This document shows, in pieces, positions 28,116 to 37,614 of a stretch of DNA of 64,000 nucleotides; the stretch's first letter is position 1; each line of letters opens with the position of its first letter. The position numbers and the translations under genes are program-made. The DNA lies in NCBI RefSeq assembly GCF_019753045.1, contig NZ_JAIELN010000010.1:1-64000 (forward strand), given 5' to 3'. This DNA comes from Hyphomicrobium sp. GTDB lineage: Bacteria; Pseudomonadota; Alphaproteobacteria; Rhizobiales; Hyphomicrobiaceae. Under the pieces are notes generated by a model that had not been told where the DNA came from, ran no database searches, and was given only the letters and a program-made list of their open reading frames with translations.

Positions 28116-28453
28116 CTTAACTCTCCTTACACTTGTCTTCACAAACGCGGCGCACTCACCGTCGTAATGGGGCGAAAACAAGAGAGGATTCGACGCGCGA
28201 CATATCGTCTTGCCGATCCACAACTGGCGCGGGTTTGGGAATTTCGGCCTATTTATTAAAAAGTTAACTCAAATAAACCGGTGCATTCAAAGGTTCGTTC
28301 ACTACCTTTGGGCGAGTAAATTGTGAAGTTTGCGTAATGAACGACGCGATATGTGATCGATTTTAACCGTCACATCGGGCATTTTTTGCGAACCGGGGTG
28401 CGGCGACAATCCGCACACAAACGCCTAAATCACCGCAAAAAGAGGCTGTGCCG
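28116..28453. promoter_or_regulatory. Divergent intergenic region between the CHAP-like and aldo/keto reductase genes
   Basis: This 338-bp gap is AT-rich for this genome and separates divergently read genes, so it should hold two promoters. It contains the inverted repeat AAAGGT/ACCTTT around 28290-28311 and the sequence TGTGATCGATTTTAACCGTCACA. No start-to-stop frame with coding character is seen. I cannot define promoter boxes reliably. Confidence 0.35.
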
Positions 28454-29479
28454 ATGGAATACCGAAGACTTGGCGCATCTGGACTATCGGTTCCACTCTT
28501 GAGTTTCGGCGCAGCCACGTTCGGCGGTTCGGGCGAATTCTTTAGCGCGTGGGGCTCTACCGATGTCGCCGAAGCGCGCCGCATGGTGGATCTCTGCCTC
28601 GATGCCGGCGTCACGCTTTTCGATACGGCTGATATCTACTCGAATGGAAATTCCGAGACTGTGCTCGGCGAAGCTCTGAAGGGCCGCCGAGACAAAGTTC
28701 TCATTTCGACGAAAGCGACATTCCGTTTCGGTGATGATCCCAACGCCGTCGGATCATCGCGTTTTCACCTTTTGAAAACCTGCGAACAGGCACTGAAACG
28801 TCTGCAGACGGATCACATCGATATTTTCCAGCTTCACGGCTTTGATGCGTTGACGCCTCCGGAAGAAGTGCTTTCGACACTTGATCAACTCGTTCGCGAC
28901 GGCAAAATTCGCTACGTGGGAATATCGAATTTCTCCGGCTGGCATTTGATGAAGTCGCTCGCTGTCGCCGATCGCTACGGCTATCCGCGCTACGTCGCGA
29001 ACCAGACTTATTATTCCCTTGTCGGTCGCGATTACGAATGGGAGCTCATGCCGCTCGGACTCGATCAGGGTCTCGGCGCGCTCGTCTGGAGTCCCCTCGG
29101 GTGGGGACGACTTACCGGCAAGATCAGACGTGGACAGCCATTGCCGGAGACGAGCCGTCTTCACAAGACGGCGGAGCAGGGACCGCCTGTCTCGGACGAG
29201 CATGTATATAATGTCGTCGATGCTCTCGATGAGATCGCGAAAGAAACCGGCAAGAGCATTCCGCAAATCGCGCTCAACTGGCTATTCCATCGCCCGACGG
29301 TTTCGAGCGTCATCGTCGGCGCGCGCAACGAGCAGCAGCTACGGGACAACCTCGGTGCAACCGGCTGGAGCCTGACGCCTGAGCAAATGAAGAAGCTCGA
29401 TGCCGCGAGCGAGACGGCGAAAGCCTACCCATATTGGCATCAGAGGAACTTTACGGAACGCAATCCGCCGCCGGTTTGA
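28454..29479 (+). CDS. Aldo/keto reductase
   Basis: This 341-residue (alpha/beta)8-barrel oxidoreductase uses NADPH to reduce aldehydes or ketones. It shows the N-terminal YRRLGASGLSVPLLSFG, the catalytic Asp/Tyr segment FDTADIYSNGNSETVLGEAL, the lysine in LISTKATFRFG, and QLHGFD with the usual histidine. The C-terminal cofactor region has VIVGARNEQQLRDNLGA. It resembles YajO-type or ion-channel-beta-like AKRs; the substrate is unknown. The ATG at 28454 is chosen over a GTG at 28448 because it gives better spacing from AGAGG. Confidence 0.93.
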   Translation: MEYRRLGASGLSVPLLSFGAATFGGSGEFFSAWGSTDVAEARRMVDLCLDAGVTLFDTADIYSNGNSETVLGEALKGRRDKVLISTKATFRFGDDPNAVGSSRFHLLKTCEQALKRLQTDHIDIFQLHGFDALTPPEEVLSTLDQLVRDGKIRYVGISNFSGWHLMKSLAVADRYGYPRYVANQTYYSLVGRDYEWELMPLGLDQGLGALVWSPLGWGRLTGKIRRGQPLPETSRLHKTAEQGPPVSDEHVYNVVDALDEIAKETGKSIPQIALNWLFHRPTVSSVIVGARNEQQLRDNLGATGWSLTPEQMKKLDAASETAKAYPYWHQRNFTERNPPPV

Positions 29480-29562
29480 GGGGCTGGGGTCGCGTTGTCA
29501 CAGGGTTGTCATCTGGCTCGCGAAAGGATCGCAAGCAATTGGGCGAACATAGACGGGCGATC

Positions 29563-30492
29563 ATGGACGAGCAGGAAAAAGCCGAGCGGACACTATCAGC
29601 ATCAGCGCGCATCGAGGCCGAAATCGCCGACAGCTTCGACGAGGAGCTGGAAATGGAAATGGATGATGGCCGGCTCGAACGGCTTCTTGACGGGCGCGAT
29701 CGCGACGGCGACGCGGGCCTTCTCGATCGCCAAGTCTACTTCCAAGAGCTGTTCCGGTTACAGCGCGAGCTGATCAAGCTGCAGGACTGGGTCGTCAACA
29801 CCAAGGCCAAGGTCGTCGTCATTTTCGAAGGGCGCGATGCGGCCGGCAAAGGCGGCGTCATCAAAAGGATCACACAGCGTCTCAATCCGCGTGTCGTACG
29901 CGTCGTCGCGTTGCCGGCGCCGAGCGAGAGAGAGCGTTCGCAATGGTATTTCCAGCGTTACGTTCCGCATCTCCCGGCTGGCGGCGAAATCGTTCTCTTC
30001 GATCGCTCTTGGTACAATCGCGCGGGCGTCGAGCGCGTCATGGGCTTTTGCACGGAGTCCGACCTCGAAGAATTCTTCCGCACCGTTCCCGAATTCGAAA
30101 AAATGCTGGTCCGTTCGGGGATCACGCTCATCAAATATTGGTTCTCGATTTCCGACGATGAGCAGCATTTACGGTTCGAGATGCGCATCCACGATCCGAT
30201 CAAGCAGTGGAAGCTATCTCCGATGGATCTCGAGTCGCGACGGCGGTGGGAAGACTACACAAAAGCCAAGGAATCGATGCTCGAGCATACGCATATTCCG
30301 GAGGCGCGCTGGTGGGTGGTTCACGCCGACGACAAGAAGCGTGCACGGCTCAATTGCATTCATCATCTGCTGAGCCAAATGCCGTACGAGGAGATTCCGC
30401 GGGCACCGGTGGCGCTGCCGGAGCGTGTGTATCATCCGGATTATAGCCGGATGCCGGTTCCGGATGATCTCTACGTGCCGGAGATCTACTGA
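29563..30492 (+). CDS. ppk2: Polyphosphate kinase 2
   Basis: PPK2 enzymes move phosphate between polyphosphate and nucleotides, usually making GTP or ATP from polyphosphate. This 309-residue single-domain protein has an acidic N-terminus (about 1-50), Walker A FEGRDAAGKGG (88-98), the lid region LPAPSERERSQWYFQRY, Walker B and active-site FDRSWYNRAGVERVMGFC, and KYWFSISDDEQ. It ends EEIPRAPVALPERVYHPDY, typical of the class. The start is uncertain; the frame is open upstream into the preceding AKR gene. Confidence 0.93.
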   Translation: MDEQEKAERTLSASARIEAEIADSFDEELEMEMDDGRLERLLDGRDRDGDAGLLDRQVYFQELFRLQRELIKLQDWVVNTKAKVVVIFEGRDAAGKGGVIKRITQRLNPRVVRVVALPAPSERERSQWYFQRYVPHLPAGGEIVLFDRSWYNRAGVERVMGFCTESDLEEFFRTVPEFEKMLVRSGITLIKYWFSISDDEQHLRFEMRIHDPIKQWKLSPMDLESRRRWEDYTKAKESMLEHTHIPEARWWVVHADDKKRARLNCIHHLLSQMPYEEIPRAPVALPERVYHPDYSRMPVPDDLYVPEIY

Positions 30493-30565
30493 CCGGCGCC
30501 GACGCGTATTGCCGTTGGAGCGGACAGCTCGGCTGACCGCCCAACGTGTCCACTAAAGGCTTCCG

Positions 30566-31504
30566 CTAGCGCATGCGGCGCGGGTTCAAGTAAAGGTCAG
30601 CTTCCTGGCGCTGGATGTCCGGCTTAATGCGTCCGTCATGAATATCGCGCGCTAGTTTCTTGACGTGCCGACGGGCACCGCCATTGAAGACGATCATGCC
30701 GGTGAAAAGCTTCATCACCATCAGCAGTCGCGGATCGGCATGATCGCCGCGTACCTTGCAACGCCATTTGCCGCCGATCGTGAACACGGCACCATCAATA
30801 TGGCCGACGTGCTCGCCGTGCTGATCGATCAACGTGTAGTCGCCGCCGAGGTTGATGAAATCGCGACGGAACCTGTAGAATTTCGGCTCTCCACCTTCCA
30901 TCAGGAAGAACGAGAAATTCTCTGGCATCAGCGGCCATTTGTGGGCTGAGCGTTCGAGATAGACGATATAGTCGTCGGGACTCGTATTGATGGAGTAGCA
31001 GGGAACGGGAAGCCCGTGCGCCGCGAGCGTCTGCTGCACAGACCGGCCCAGCATCATGTCCATGCTGGCCTTCCAATTCAAAGTCTCGGAAAACAGCTTG
31101 AAGACGAGCCGCTTGTTCATGCCGGTCGCGTCTTTCCAAAGCTCTCTGCGATAACCGAGGACTCCGGTGCGCGTGCCGTTCTCGATGACTTCGGCGAAGA
31201 TATCCATATCGGTCGTAAACTGACGCGACTTGCCGCGATTGCGGTCTTTCTTCCAGAAGCCGAATTCGTACGAATTGAAATTCGTGATCCAGACATCGAC
31301 CTGGAAGTCGTGCCAGGTTTTTCGCGCCGCGCTGGTCGCGTCATTCTTGCTCTTCTCGAGCTTTGAAGCGGTTGTCGCGGCTTTGGCCGTTTCTTCTTTT
31401 TTCGCCTGCTCCAGCACTTCCGCGCGCGCGACGGTCGCAGCTTCGGCAGCAGCGGCATTGGCTTCAACTTCGGCGATATCTTTTTTCTGAGCAGATGCAG
31501 TCAT
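30566..31504 (-). CDS. Hypothetical protein with Ala/Lys-rich N-terminus
   Basis: I do not recognise this 312-residue protein. Residues about 1-60 are Ala/Glu/Lys-rich and probably helical or coiled-coil. The rest is a globular domain with WHDFQVDVWITNFNSYEFGF, LWKDATGMNKRLVFKLFSE, YSINTSPDDYIVYLERSAHK, and a C-terminal beta-rich part LIDQHGEHVGHIDGAVFTIG that loosely recalls LURP-one-type barrels (weak, by eye). No signal peptide or membrane segment is present. It is convergent with ppk2, 73 bp away. Function is unknown. Confidence 0.7.
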   Translation of the reverse strand: MTASAQKKDIAEVEANAAAAEAATVARAEVLEQAKKEETAKAATTASKLEKSKNDATSAARKTWHDFQVDVWITNFNSYEFGFWKKDRNRGKSRQFTTDMDIFAEVIENGTRTGVLGYRRELWKDATGMNKRLVFKLFSETLNWKASMDMMLGRSVQQTLAAHGLPVPCYSINTSPDDYIVYLERSAHKWPLMPENFSFFLMEGGEPKFYRFRRDFINLGGDYTLIDQHGEHVGHIDGAVFTIGGKWRCKVRGDHADPRLLMVMKLFTGMIVFNGGARRHVKKLARDIHDGRIKPDIQRQEADLYLNPRRMR

Positions 31505-31622
31505 CGGGGAAAGTTACCTCGCGTGCGCCAACGCCCACACTCAAGCGAATCACTTGGGCAAGGTAGCACCGCGAGTGCTTGTCACTGTGTTCGTGAGCAA
31601 AATTGCCGTGGGAAAAACCGGA

Positions 31623-32303
31623 TCAGCGGACGCCGAAAATAGCTGAACCCACACGGACATGCGTCGCGCCAAAGGCGATCGCGGTTTCGAAATCGCCGCT
31701 CATGCCCATACTCAGGCCGGCGAGGCCCATTTCGCGCGCAAGTTTCGCGAGAAATGCGAAATGCACAGCGGGCTCTTCCTCTACCGGCGGGATGCACATG
31801 AGGCCTTTGATCGCGAGCTTCAGGTCGTCGCGACAAAACGCGACGAAGGCTCGCGCATCGCCCGGCATGATTCCCGCCTTTTGCGGCTCTTCGCCGGTAT
31901 TCACTTGAACGAAGAGTTCGAGGCTTCGGCCCTGCGCCGCCAATTCACCGGCGATGGCGCGAGCAATTTTTTCGCGATCGATCGTGTGGATCGCGTCGAA
32001 GAAGGCGACGGCTTCCTTCGCCTTGTTGGATTGCAGCGGGCCGATGAGATGCAATTTTACGTCCGGGAACTCGACGCGGAGCGGGGGCCATTTGCGCTCG
32101 GCCTCCTGGACGCGGTTTTCACCGAATATGCGCTGGCCAGCCTCAATGACGGGGCGGATCGCGCCAGCATCGAAAGTTTTGGAAACCACAACCAGTTCAA
32201 CGCTTTCGGCGTTGCGGCCTGCGGCTTTCGCGGCGGCGGCTATTTCGTCGTTTACGCGCTTTAACCTATCGACTGCGCTTTCCTGATAGTCGTTCTGTTG
32301 CAC
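31623..32303 (-). CDS. yggS: YggS/PROSC family pyridoxal phosphate homeostasis protein
   Basis: This single-domain PLP-binding protein (226 residues, related to alanine racemase N-domain) buffers PLP and keeps amino-acid pools balanced. Seen are the lysine in VVVSKTFDAGAI, GENRVQEAERKWP, HLIGPLQSNKAKEA, VQVNTGEEPQKAG and the phosphate-binding GLSMGMSGDFETAIAFGAT. The start appears to be GTG at 32303. It reads away from the GlcG-like gene with 171 bp of divergent intergenic DNA. YggS is often near YggT; here they are 29 kb apart. Confidence 0.94.
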   Translation of the reverse strand: MQQNDYQESAVDRLKRVNDEIAAAAKAAGRNAESVELVVVSKTFDAGAIRPVIEAGQRIFGENRVQEAERKWPPLRVEFPDVKLHLIGPLQSNKAKEAVAFFDAIHTIDREKIARAIAGELAAQGRSLELFVQVNTGEEPQKAGIMPGDARAFVAFCRDDLKLAIKGLMCIPPVEEEPAVHFAFLAKLAREMGLAGLSMGMSGDFETAIAFGATHVRVGSAIFGVR

Positions 32304-32474
32304 GCGTGTTCCTCGTTGGTCTCAAGCCTTTCCATAGACATTCCGACCCATGTGGAACAAGTGTCGCAATTTCGCGCGGGCAACCTATGTAGAAGGCCGT
32401 GGCGCGACCGAAACGTCCGGCTTCGCTAACCGTCATCCCCCGAACCTTTAGACCGAACCTGAGGAGCATTCCCT

Positions 32475-32879
32475 ATGCTGAAACTTGCCGACGCTCGCCG
32501 CATCATCGACGCCGCAGAAAAGAAGGCGAAGGAGATCGGTCAGCCCATGAACATCGCTGTCGTGGATGAGGGCGCGAACTTGATCTCGCACATCCGCATG
32601 GACGGGGCGTGGCTCGGGTCGATCAACATTGCGATCAACAAGGCCTTCACGTCGCGCGCCTTCAACATTTCGACGAAGGAATTGGCCGAGAACAGCCAAC
32701 CTGGCGACCAGTTCTTCGGCATCCATGTTTCCAACCACGACCGCGTGATGATCTTCGCCGGCGGCATTCCGCTGAAGGATTCGAAGGGAGACGTCATCGG
32801 CGCCATCGGCGTTTCAGGCGGCAGCGGCGTGCAGGATCAGACCGTGGCAGAAGCGGGCGCTGGTGCGCATACCTGCTAA
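32475..32879 (+). CDS. GlcG/HbpS family heme-binding-like protein
   Basis: This 134-residue protein belongs to the GlcG/HbpS (DUF336) family. It begins LADARRIIDAAEKKAKEIG and has NIAVVDEGANLISHIRMDGAW, the interior IFAGGIPLKDSKGDVIGAIGVSG, and the C-terminal DQTVAEAGAGA, all standard. Family members include the Streptomyces heme/redox sensor HbpS and GlcG of the glycolate operon; some are secreted, but no signal peptide is seen here. A strong GAGGAG precedes the ATG. The ligand is unknown. Confidence 0.9.
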   Translation: MLKLADARRIIDAAEKKAKEIGQPMNIAVVDEGANLISHIRMDGAWLGSINIAINKAFTSRAFNISTKELAENSQPGDQFFGIHVSNHDRVMIFAGGIPLKDSKGDVIGAIGVSGGSGVQDQTVAEAGAGAHTC

Positions 32880-33279
32880 TAGTGACGTTCTCGCCGGATC
32901 ATGTGCTCGACATTCGGGTACAAGATCCGGCGGGTGCACTCTCCGGCGCTTAGCTGCTCGCATCCCGCACGATCTGACCGCTTTTATGTTTTTTAAGATG
33001 AATTGCTTTCCGTCGAGCTCCACCGGCACCCAGGCGCTCGTCACCACCCCCAACTGTTTCCTCGCTGATTTGACGCCCCCCTGGTTCACCTCATTGTTGT
33101 TCCTGCAACCTTGACGTAACAGCAGCCTCGTGTAGGCGATTACGCGGGCCCACTCTAATCCTGCTGGCCGATCCCGCTGACCCCGGCCGGCCGATTGTTG
33201 TCCCAACGACTTGACCGGCTTTACCATTCGGGCTCTTTACGGCCTTCCGACGAATTCTTGAACGAGATCCAAGGCCCCC
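32880..33279. promoter_or_regulatory. Gene-free 400-bp region upstream of leuS
   Basis: No convincing coding frame is present. It has a perfect 9-bp inverted repeat, CGCCGGATC (32892-32900)/GATCCGGCG (32924-32932), 12 bp after the GlcG-like stop, without a T-tract. The remainder must carry the leuS promoter and leader. Aminoacyl-tRNA synthetase leaders are sometimes regulated by attenuation, but I see no leucine-codon leader peptide. Confidence 0.35.
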
Positions 33280-35904
33280 ATGGCCAATGAACGTTACAAC
33301 GCGGCTGAGCGCGAAAAATACTGGCAGTCCGTCTGGGACAAGGGCGAGATCTTTCGCGCCTCCGAAGATCCCTCGCGTCCGAAATCCTACGTGCTCGAGA
33401 TGTTCCCGTATCCTTCGGGACGCATCCACATGGGCCATGTCCGCAACTACGCGATGGGCGACGTCGTCGCGCGTTACAAACGGGCTCGCGGTTTCAACGT
33501 GCTGCACCCCATGGGCTGGGATGCTTTCGGCATGCCGGCGGAAAACGCTGCGATGGAGCGCAAAGTCCATCCCGGCGCTTGGACTTATGCCAATATCGAC
33601 ACGATGCGCGGACAGCTCAAATCGATGGGCTTGTCGCTCGACTGGTCGCGCGAGATCGCGACGTGCTCGCCGAGCTATTATAAGCATCAGCAAAAGCTGT
33701 TTCTCGATTTCCTGAAGAAGGGGATCGCGTACCGAAAGTCTTCGAAGGTCAATTGGGACCCGGTCGATCAGACGGTGCTCGCGAACGAGCAAGTTATCGA
33801 CGGCCGCGGCTGGCGGTCCGGTGCGCTCGTCGAACAGCGCGAGCTGACGCAATGGTTCTTCAAGATCACCGACTATGCCGATGAGCTGCTGAGCGATCTC
33901 GATACGCTCGTGAACTGGCCCGAGAAAGTGCGCCTGATGCAGGCGAATTGGATCGGCCGCTCGGAAGGCATGCTGGTCCGGTGGTCACTCAATAAGAAGA
34001 CTGCGCCGAAAGATTTCAGCGAGCTCGAAGTTTATACGACGCGGCCCGACACGCTGTTCGGCGCGTCGTTTCTTGCCGTCGCGGCCGATCATCCGCTGGC
34101 AAAAGCCGCCGCCGAACGCGATCCGAAGCTTGCCGCGTTTTGCGACGAATGCCGCCGCATGGGCACGTCGGTCGCCGATATCGAAGCCGCTGAAAAGCGC
34201 GGCTACGACACGGGAATTCGTGCCGTTCATCCGTTCGACGACGGATGGGAGCTGCCGGTCTACGTCGCGAATTTCGTTTTGATGGACTACGGCACGGGCG
34301 CGATCTTCGGCTGCCCATCGGGCGATCAGCGCGACATGGATTTCGCGCGCCGCTATCAACTTCCCGTCGTGCCCGTCATCTTGCCGCCCGGCGAAAACGC
34401 CGAGACGTTTCAGCTGACCGACAAGGCCTACGTCGACGACGGCACGATGATCCATTCGAGGTTTCTCGACGGCCTTTCGACGTCGGCCGCCTTCGAGGAG
34501 GCGGCGAAGCGCCTCGAGAAGCAGTCGCTCGGTTCGCGGCCGCAGGGCGCGAGAAAAGTCAATTACCGGCTGAGAGATTGGGGCATTTCCCGGCAGCGCT
34601 ATTGGGGCTGTCCGATCCCGATCATTCACTGCAAAACGCACGGGCCTGTTCCAGTCCCCGAGAAGGATCTGCCGATCGAGCTGCCCGAGGATGCGACGTT
34701 CGATAAGCCCGGCAATCCGCTGGACCGGCATCCGACGTGGAAGCACGTCAACTGCCCGATTTGCGGCGAGCCTGCGGTTCGCGAAACCGACACCATGGAT
34801 ACGTTCGTCGACTCGTCCTGGTATTTCGTGCGCTTCACCGCGCCTGAAGCTCAGACGCCGGTCGATCTCAATGCGGCCCACTATTGGCTGCCGGTCGATC
34901 AATATATCGGCGGCATCGAGCACGCGATTTTGCACCTTCTCTATTCGCGCTTCTTCGTGCGGGCGATGTGCGACACAGGTCATTTGTCGTTCGCGACGAA
35001 CACGCGGGAGCCGTTTGCTGCGCTCTTCACGCAAGGCATGGTGACCCACGAAACCTACAAGTCCGAGGACGGTCTTTGGCTCCTGCCGAACGAAGTCCGG
35101 ATCGAAGGCGAGGGCGCAAATCGCAAGGCCGTCGAGGTTTCGTCCGGGCGTCCAGCCGCGATCGGCAGCATCGAAAAGATGTCGAAGTCCAAGAAGAACC
35201 TCGTGGACCCCGACGACATCATCTCCCATTACGGCGCCGATTGCGCCCGCTGGTTCATGCTTTCGGACAGCCCGCCGGAGCGCGACGTCATTTGGACGGA
35301 AGCCGGTGTTGCCGGTGCAGGCCGGTTCATTCAGCGCGTCTGGCGAATTGTCGAGGAGATTGCCGAAGCGTATCCCGGCGAAAAAGGCCCGAAACCCGAT
35401 TCATTCGGCCCGGAGGCCCTTGAGGTCCGAAAGGCTGCTCACCGGGCTCTCGACGCCGTTGGCCGGGCCATCGAAGCGCTGCGATTCAACGTGGCGGTGG
35501 CCAATATCCACGAGTTTTCCAATGTGCTCCAATCGGCTTTATCCAAGCGCGGACCGGACGTTGCCTGGGCCGTTCGGGAGGCCGGAGAACTGCTGATTGT
35601 CATGATCGGCCCGATGATGCCGCATTTGGCTGAAGAATGCTGGGCGCGGCTCGGATACAACACGCTGGTCGCGAATGAACCGTGGCCAGCCCCAGAACCC
35701 GAGCTGCTCGTTGACGATCAAGTCACCATTGCCGTACAGGTTAATGGTAAGCGACGGGACGAACTTGTGATTTCGCGCAGTGCGAAGTCCGAGGAAGTTG
35801 AAGCGGCGGCGTTGCAGCTTGGATCGGTGGTGCGTGCGTTGGACGGGCGGCCGCCGAAAAAAGTTATCGTCGTTCCGCAGAGGATCGTGAATGTCGTTGG
35901 TTGA
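33280..35904 (+). CDS. leuS: Leucyl-tRNA synthetase
   Basis: LeuRS charges tRNA-Leu and edits misactivated amino acids. The 874-residue protein has the HIGH-type motif [12 protein letters not shown] with [12 protein letters not shown] before it, the editing domain CP1 ([19 protein letters not shown]), the [12 protein letters not shown] motif, and the KMSKS loop in [16 protein letters not shown]. The anticodon-binding domain fills the C-terminal 200 residues. It heads a leuS-lptE-holA cluster conserved in many proteobacteria, with lptE starting at or just after the leuS stop. Confidence 0.97.
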   Translation: MANERYNAAEREKYWQSVWDKGEIFRASEDPSRPKSYVLEMFPYPSGRIHMGHVRNYAMGDVVARYKRARGFNVLHPMGWDAFGMPAENAAMERKVHPGAWTYANIDTMRGQLKSMGLSLDWSREIATCSPSYYKHQQKLFLDFLKKGIAYRKSSKVNWDPVDQTVLANEQVIDGRGWRSGALVEQRELTQWFFKITDYADELLSDLDTLVNWPEKVRLMQANWIGRSEGMLVRWSLNKKTAPKDFSELEVYTTRPDTLFGASFLAVAADHPLAKAAAERDPKLAAFCDECRRMGTSVADIEAAEKRGYDTGIRAVHPFDDGWELPVYVANFVLMDYGTGAIFGCPSGDQRDMDFARRYQLPVVPVILPPGENAETFQLTDKAYVDDGTMIHSRFLDGLSTSAAFEEAAKRLEKQSLGSRPQGARKVNYRLRDWGISRQRYWGCPIPIIHCKTHGPVPVPEKDLPIELPEDATFDKPGNPLDRHPTWKHVNCPICGEPAVRETDTMDTFVDSSWYFVRFTAPEAQTPVDLNAAHYWLPVDQYIGGIEHAILHLLYSRFFVRAMCDTGHLSFATNTREPFAALFTQGMVTHETYKSEDGLWLLPNEVRIEGEGANRKAVEVSSGRPAAIGSIEKMSKSKKNLVDPDDIISHYGADCARWFMLSDSPPERDVIWTEAGVAGAGRFIQRVWRIVEEIAEAYPGEKGPKPDSFGPEALEVRKAAHRALDAVGRAIEALRFNVAVANIHEFSNVLQSALSKRGPDVAWAVREAGELLIVMIGPMMPHLAEECWARLGYNTLVANEPWPAPEPELLVDDQVTIAVQVNGKRRDELVISRSAKSEEVEAAALQLGSVVRALDGRPPKKVIVVPQRIVNVVG

Positions 35905-35926
35905 GGGGCGGGTTGGGAGACGTGGC

Positions 35927-36466
35927 ATGTGCGGCAGCCGATGGGTTGCGCGCGGCCTTTTCGCGTCTTCGGTCTTTATTGCCGTTTCAGCTTTGGGCGG
36001 TTGCGGCGACGGCGGTTTCCGTCCCCTTTACGGCTCGGCGTTGATCAACGGTTCTGCCGTCACCGAAAGAATGGCTTCAGTCGACATTGCGCCCATTCCG
36101 GGCCGCGTCGGCCAGCGGATTCGCAACGAACTGATTTTCCAGGCGACCGGCGGGGGCGCTCCGAAACCGCCGCAGTACCGTCTCGACATCGCCATCCGCG
36201 AGTCCGTCACGTCGATGCTCGTTGCCGTCGATGGCAACGCGGGCAGCCAGATTTACAGCATCGACGCTTCGTTCAACCTCATCAGGCTTTCCGACAAGAA
36301 GGTCGTGGCGAGCGGCACAAGCTACGGCCGCGCTTCGTTCGATCGCGTGTCGTCGATTTTTGCCAACGTCGAGGCGCGTCAGAACGCAGAAAACCGGGCG
36401 GCCGAGACTGTCGGCCAAGAAATCCAGACCCGGCTGCTCGCAGCTCTATCGACCGGCAATGTCTAG
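35927..36466 (+). CDS. lptE: LPS-assembly lipoprotein LptE
   Basis: LptE plugs the LptD outer-membrane barrel and helps insert lipopolysaccharide. This protein of about 179 residues has a short lipoprotein signal with lipobox AVSALGGC, followed directly by the LptE signature GGFRPLYG. The mature part includes IPGRVGQRIRNELIFQATG and YRLDIAI, as in alphaproteobacterial LptE. An alternative ATG at 35891 overlaps leuS by 14 bp; 35927 has GGGAG at good spacing and a more normal signal-peptide n-region. holA follows. Confidence 0.88.
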   Translation: MCGSRWVARGLFASSVFIAVSALGGCGDGGFRPLYGSALINGSAVTERMASVDIAPIPGRVGQRIRNELIFQATGGGAPKPPQYRLDIAIRESVTSMLVAVDGNAGSQIYSIDASFNLIRLSDKKVVASGTSYGRASFDRVSSIFANVEARQNAENRAAETVGQEIQTRLLAALSTGNV

Positions 36467-36474
36467 CTCTGATA

Positions 36475-36493
36475 TCTAGGGCACCGCCCTAGA
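36475..36493. repeat. Hairpin between lptE and holA
   Basis: TCTAGGGC (36475-36482) and GCCCTAGA (36486-36493) are perfect complements with a three-base loop, ending 11 bp before the holA start and 9 bp after the lptE stop. No T-tract follows, so it is not an intrinsic terminator. It could affect holA ribosome access or transcript stability. Confidence 0.4.
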
Positions 36494-36504
36494 AGAGCAT
36501 CACG

Positions 36505-37551
36505 ATGACCGCCGTCAAACCACAACAAGCTCCAGCGTTCATGAAGGCGCCGCCTGCCGATTTGGCGGCTGTGCTCTTCCACGGGTCGGACCCAGGACTC
36601 GTCAGCGAACGTGCGGCGGCGCTGGCCAAAAGCCTGGCGGCTCGAGAAAACCCGCCGGGCGAAGTTCTAAAGCTCGACGAAACGGAACTCGACGAAGACC
36701 CCGCGCGGCTCGAGACCGAGTTGCAGACACGCCCAATGTTTTCGGGACGAAGAATCGTCCGCGCCATCGCCAGCCGGCGCGTTTCAACGGCGCTTCTGAA
36801 ACCGCTTCTCACTTCAGGGCCGCTCGAAGGCTTGCTGGTCGTCGAAGCGGGCAATCTCAAAGCGGACGACAGCCTGCGGGCGTTGTTCGAGACCCAGTCC
36901 CATTGTTATGCCGTCGCCTGCTATCCCGATAGCGCCGCGGACATCGACACTCTCATTTCGGAAGTCCTCTCTTCCTTCTCATTGACGATCGAAGGCGACG
37001 CCCGCGCGTTACTGCAAAGCCGGCTCGGCGCCGATCGCGCTTTGTCGCGAGCGGAGATCGAGAAACTCGCGCTTTTTTGCCTCGGCCGTCCATCGATCAC
37101 GCACGATGACGTCGATGGGTTGGTTGGCGATGCGGCGGGGCTGGCGCTCGAACGGATTGCAGAAGCCGTCGCCGAGGGCCGAACGAAAAGTGCAATCAGC
37201 GATTTCGGCCGCGCGCTGGCGTCGGGCGAGAACGCGCAAGTGATCATCTCGATCGTGCAGAGATACTTCCTCAAACTGCATCGCGTCAGAAGCGACGTCG
37301 ATGCCGGCCTGCGTCTCGACGATGCGCTAAAGTCCATTCGGCCGCCGCTGTTCTTCAAGCAAAAGGACAGTTTTTCGCGGCAAGTGCGAAGCTGGTCACG
37401 CGGACAGCTCGATCAGGCGCTCAAGCGGATTTCGGAAGCTGCGAAAGCGGCACGTCTTACGTCGAGCCTTGAAGACGTTATCGCCGAGCGCTTGATCCTG
37501 GCTCTCGCATCGATGGCCGCAGTGTCGGCGGCTGCGGCGGGCGGCCGCTAG
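36505..37551 (+). CDS. holA: DNA polymerase III delta subunit
   Basis: The delta subunit opens the sliding clamp within the clamp loader. The 348-residue protein shows the family pattern: VLFHGSDPGLVSERAAAL near the N-terminus, then a short RecA-like core with RRIVRAI and LLVVEAG, and a helical C-terminal collar region with QVIISIVQRYFLKLHRVR and LTSSLEDVIAERLILALA. Its place after lptE is the standard leuS-lptE-holA order. Confidence 0.93.
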   Translation: MTAVKPQQAPAFMKAPPADLAAVLFHGSDPGLVSERAAALAKSLAARENPPGEVLKLDETELDEDPARLETELQTRPMFSGRRIVRAIASRRVSTALLKPLLTSGPLEGLLVVEAGNLKADDSLRALFETQSHCYAVACYPDSAADIDTLISEVLSSFSLTIEGDARALLQSRLGADRALSRAEIEKLALFCLGRPSITHDDVDGLVGDAAGLALERIAEAVAEGRTKSAISDFGRALASGENAQVIISIVQRYFLKLHRVRSDVDAGLRLDDALKSIRPPLFFKQKDSFSRQVRSWSRGQLDQALKRISEAAKAARLTSSLEDVIAERLILALASMAAVSAAAAGGR

Positions 37552-37614
37552 CGGGCGTCTTGCGACCGTCTCTCGCGTCCCTATAGTGCCTGCGCAAATG
37601 GCAAGGGGGACGAC

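Noticed and set aside
26160-28460. Possible genomic island around the histone-like and CHAP-like genes
   Set aside because: No integrase, tRNA, or flanking repeat is visible, and base composition is only lower in the intergenic parts.
32863-33227. Open frames on both strands in the gap before leuS
   Set aside because: Composition is unlike real proteins, no ribosome sites, and they overlap each other antisense.
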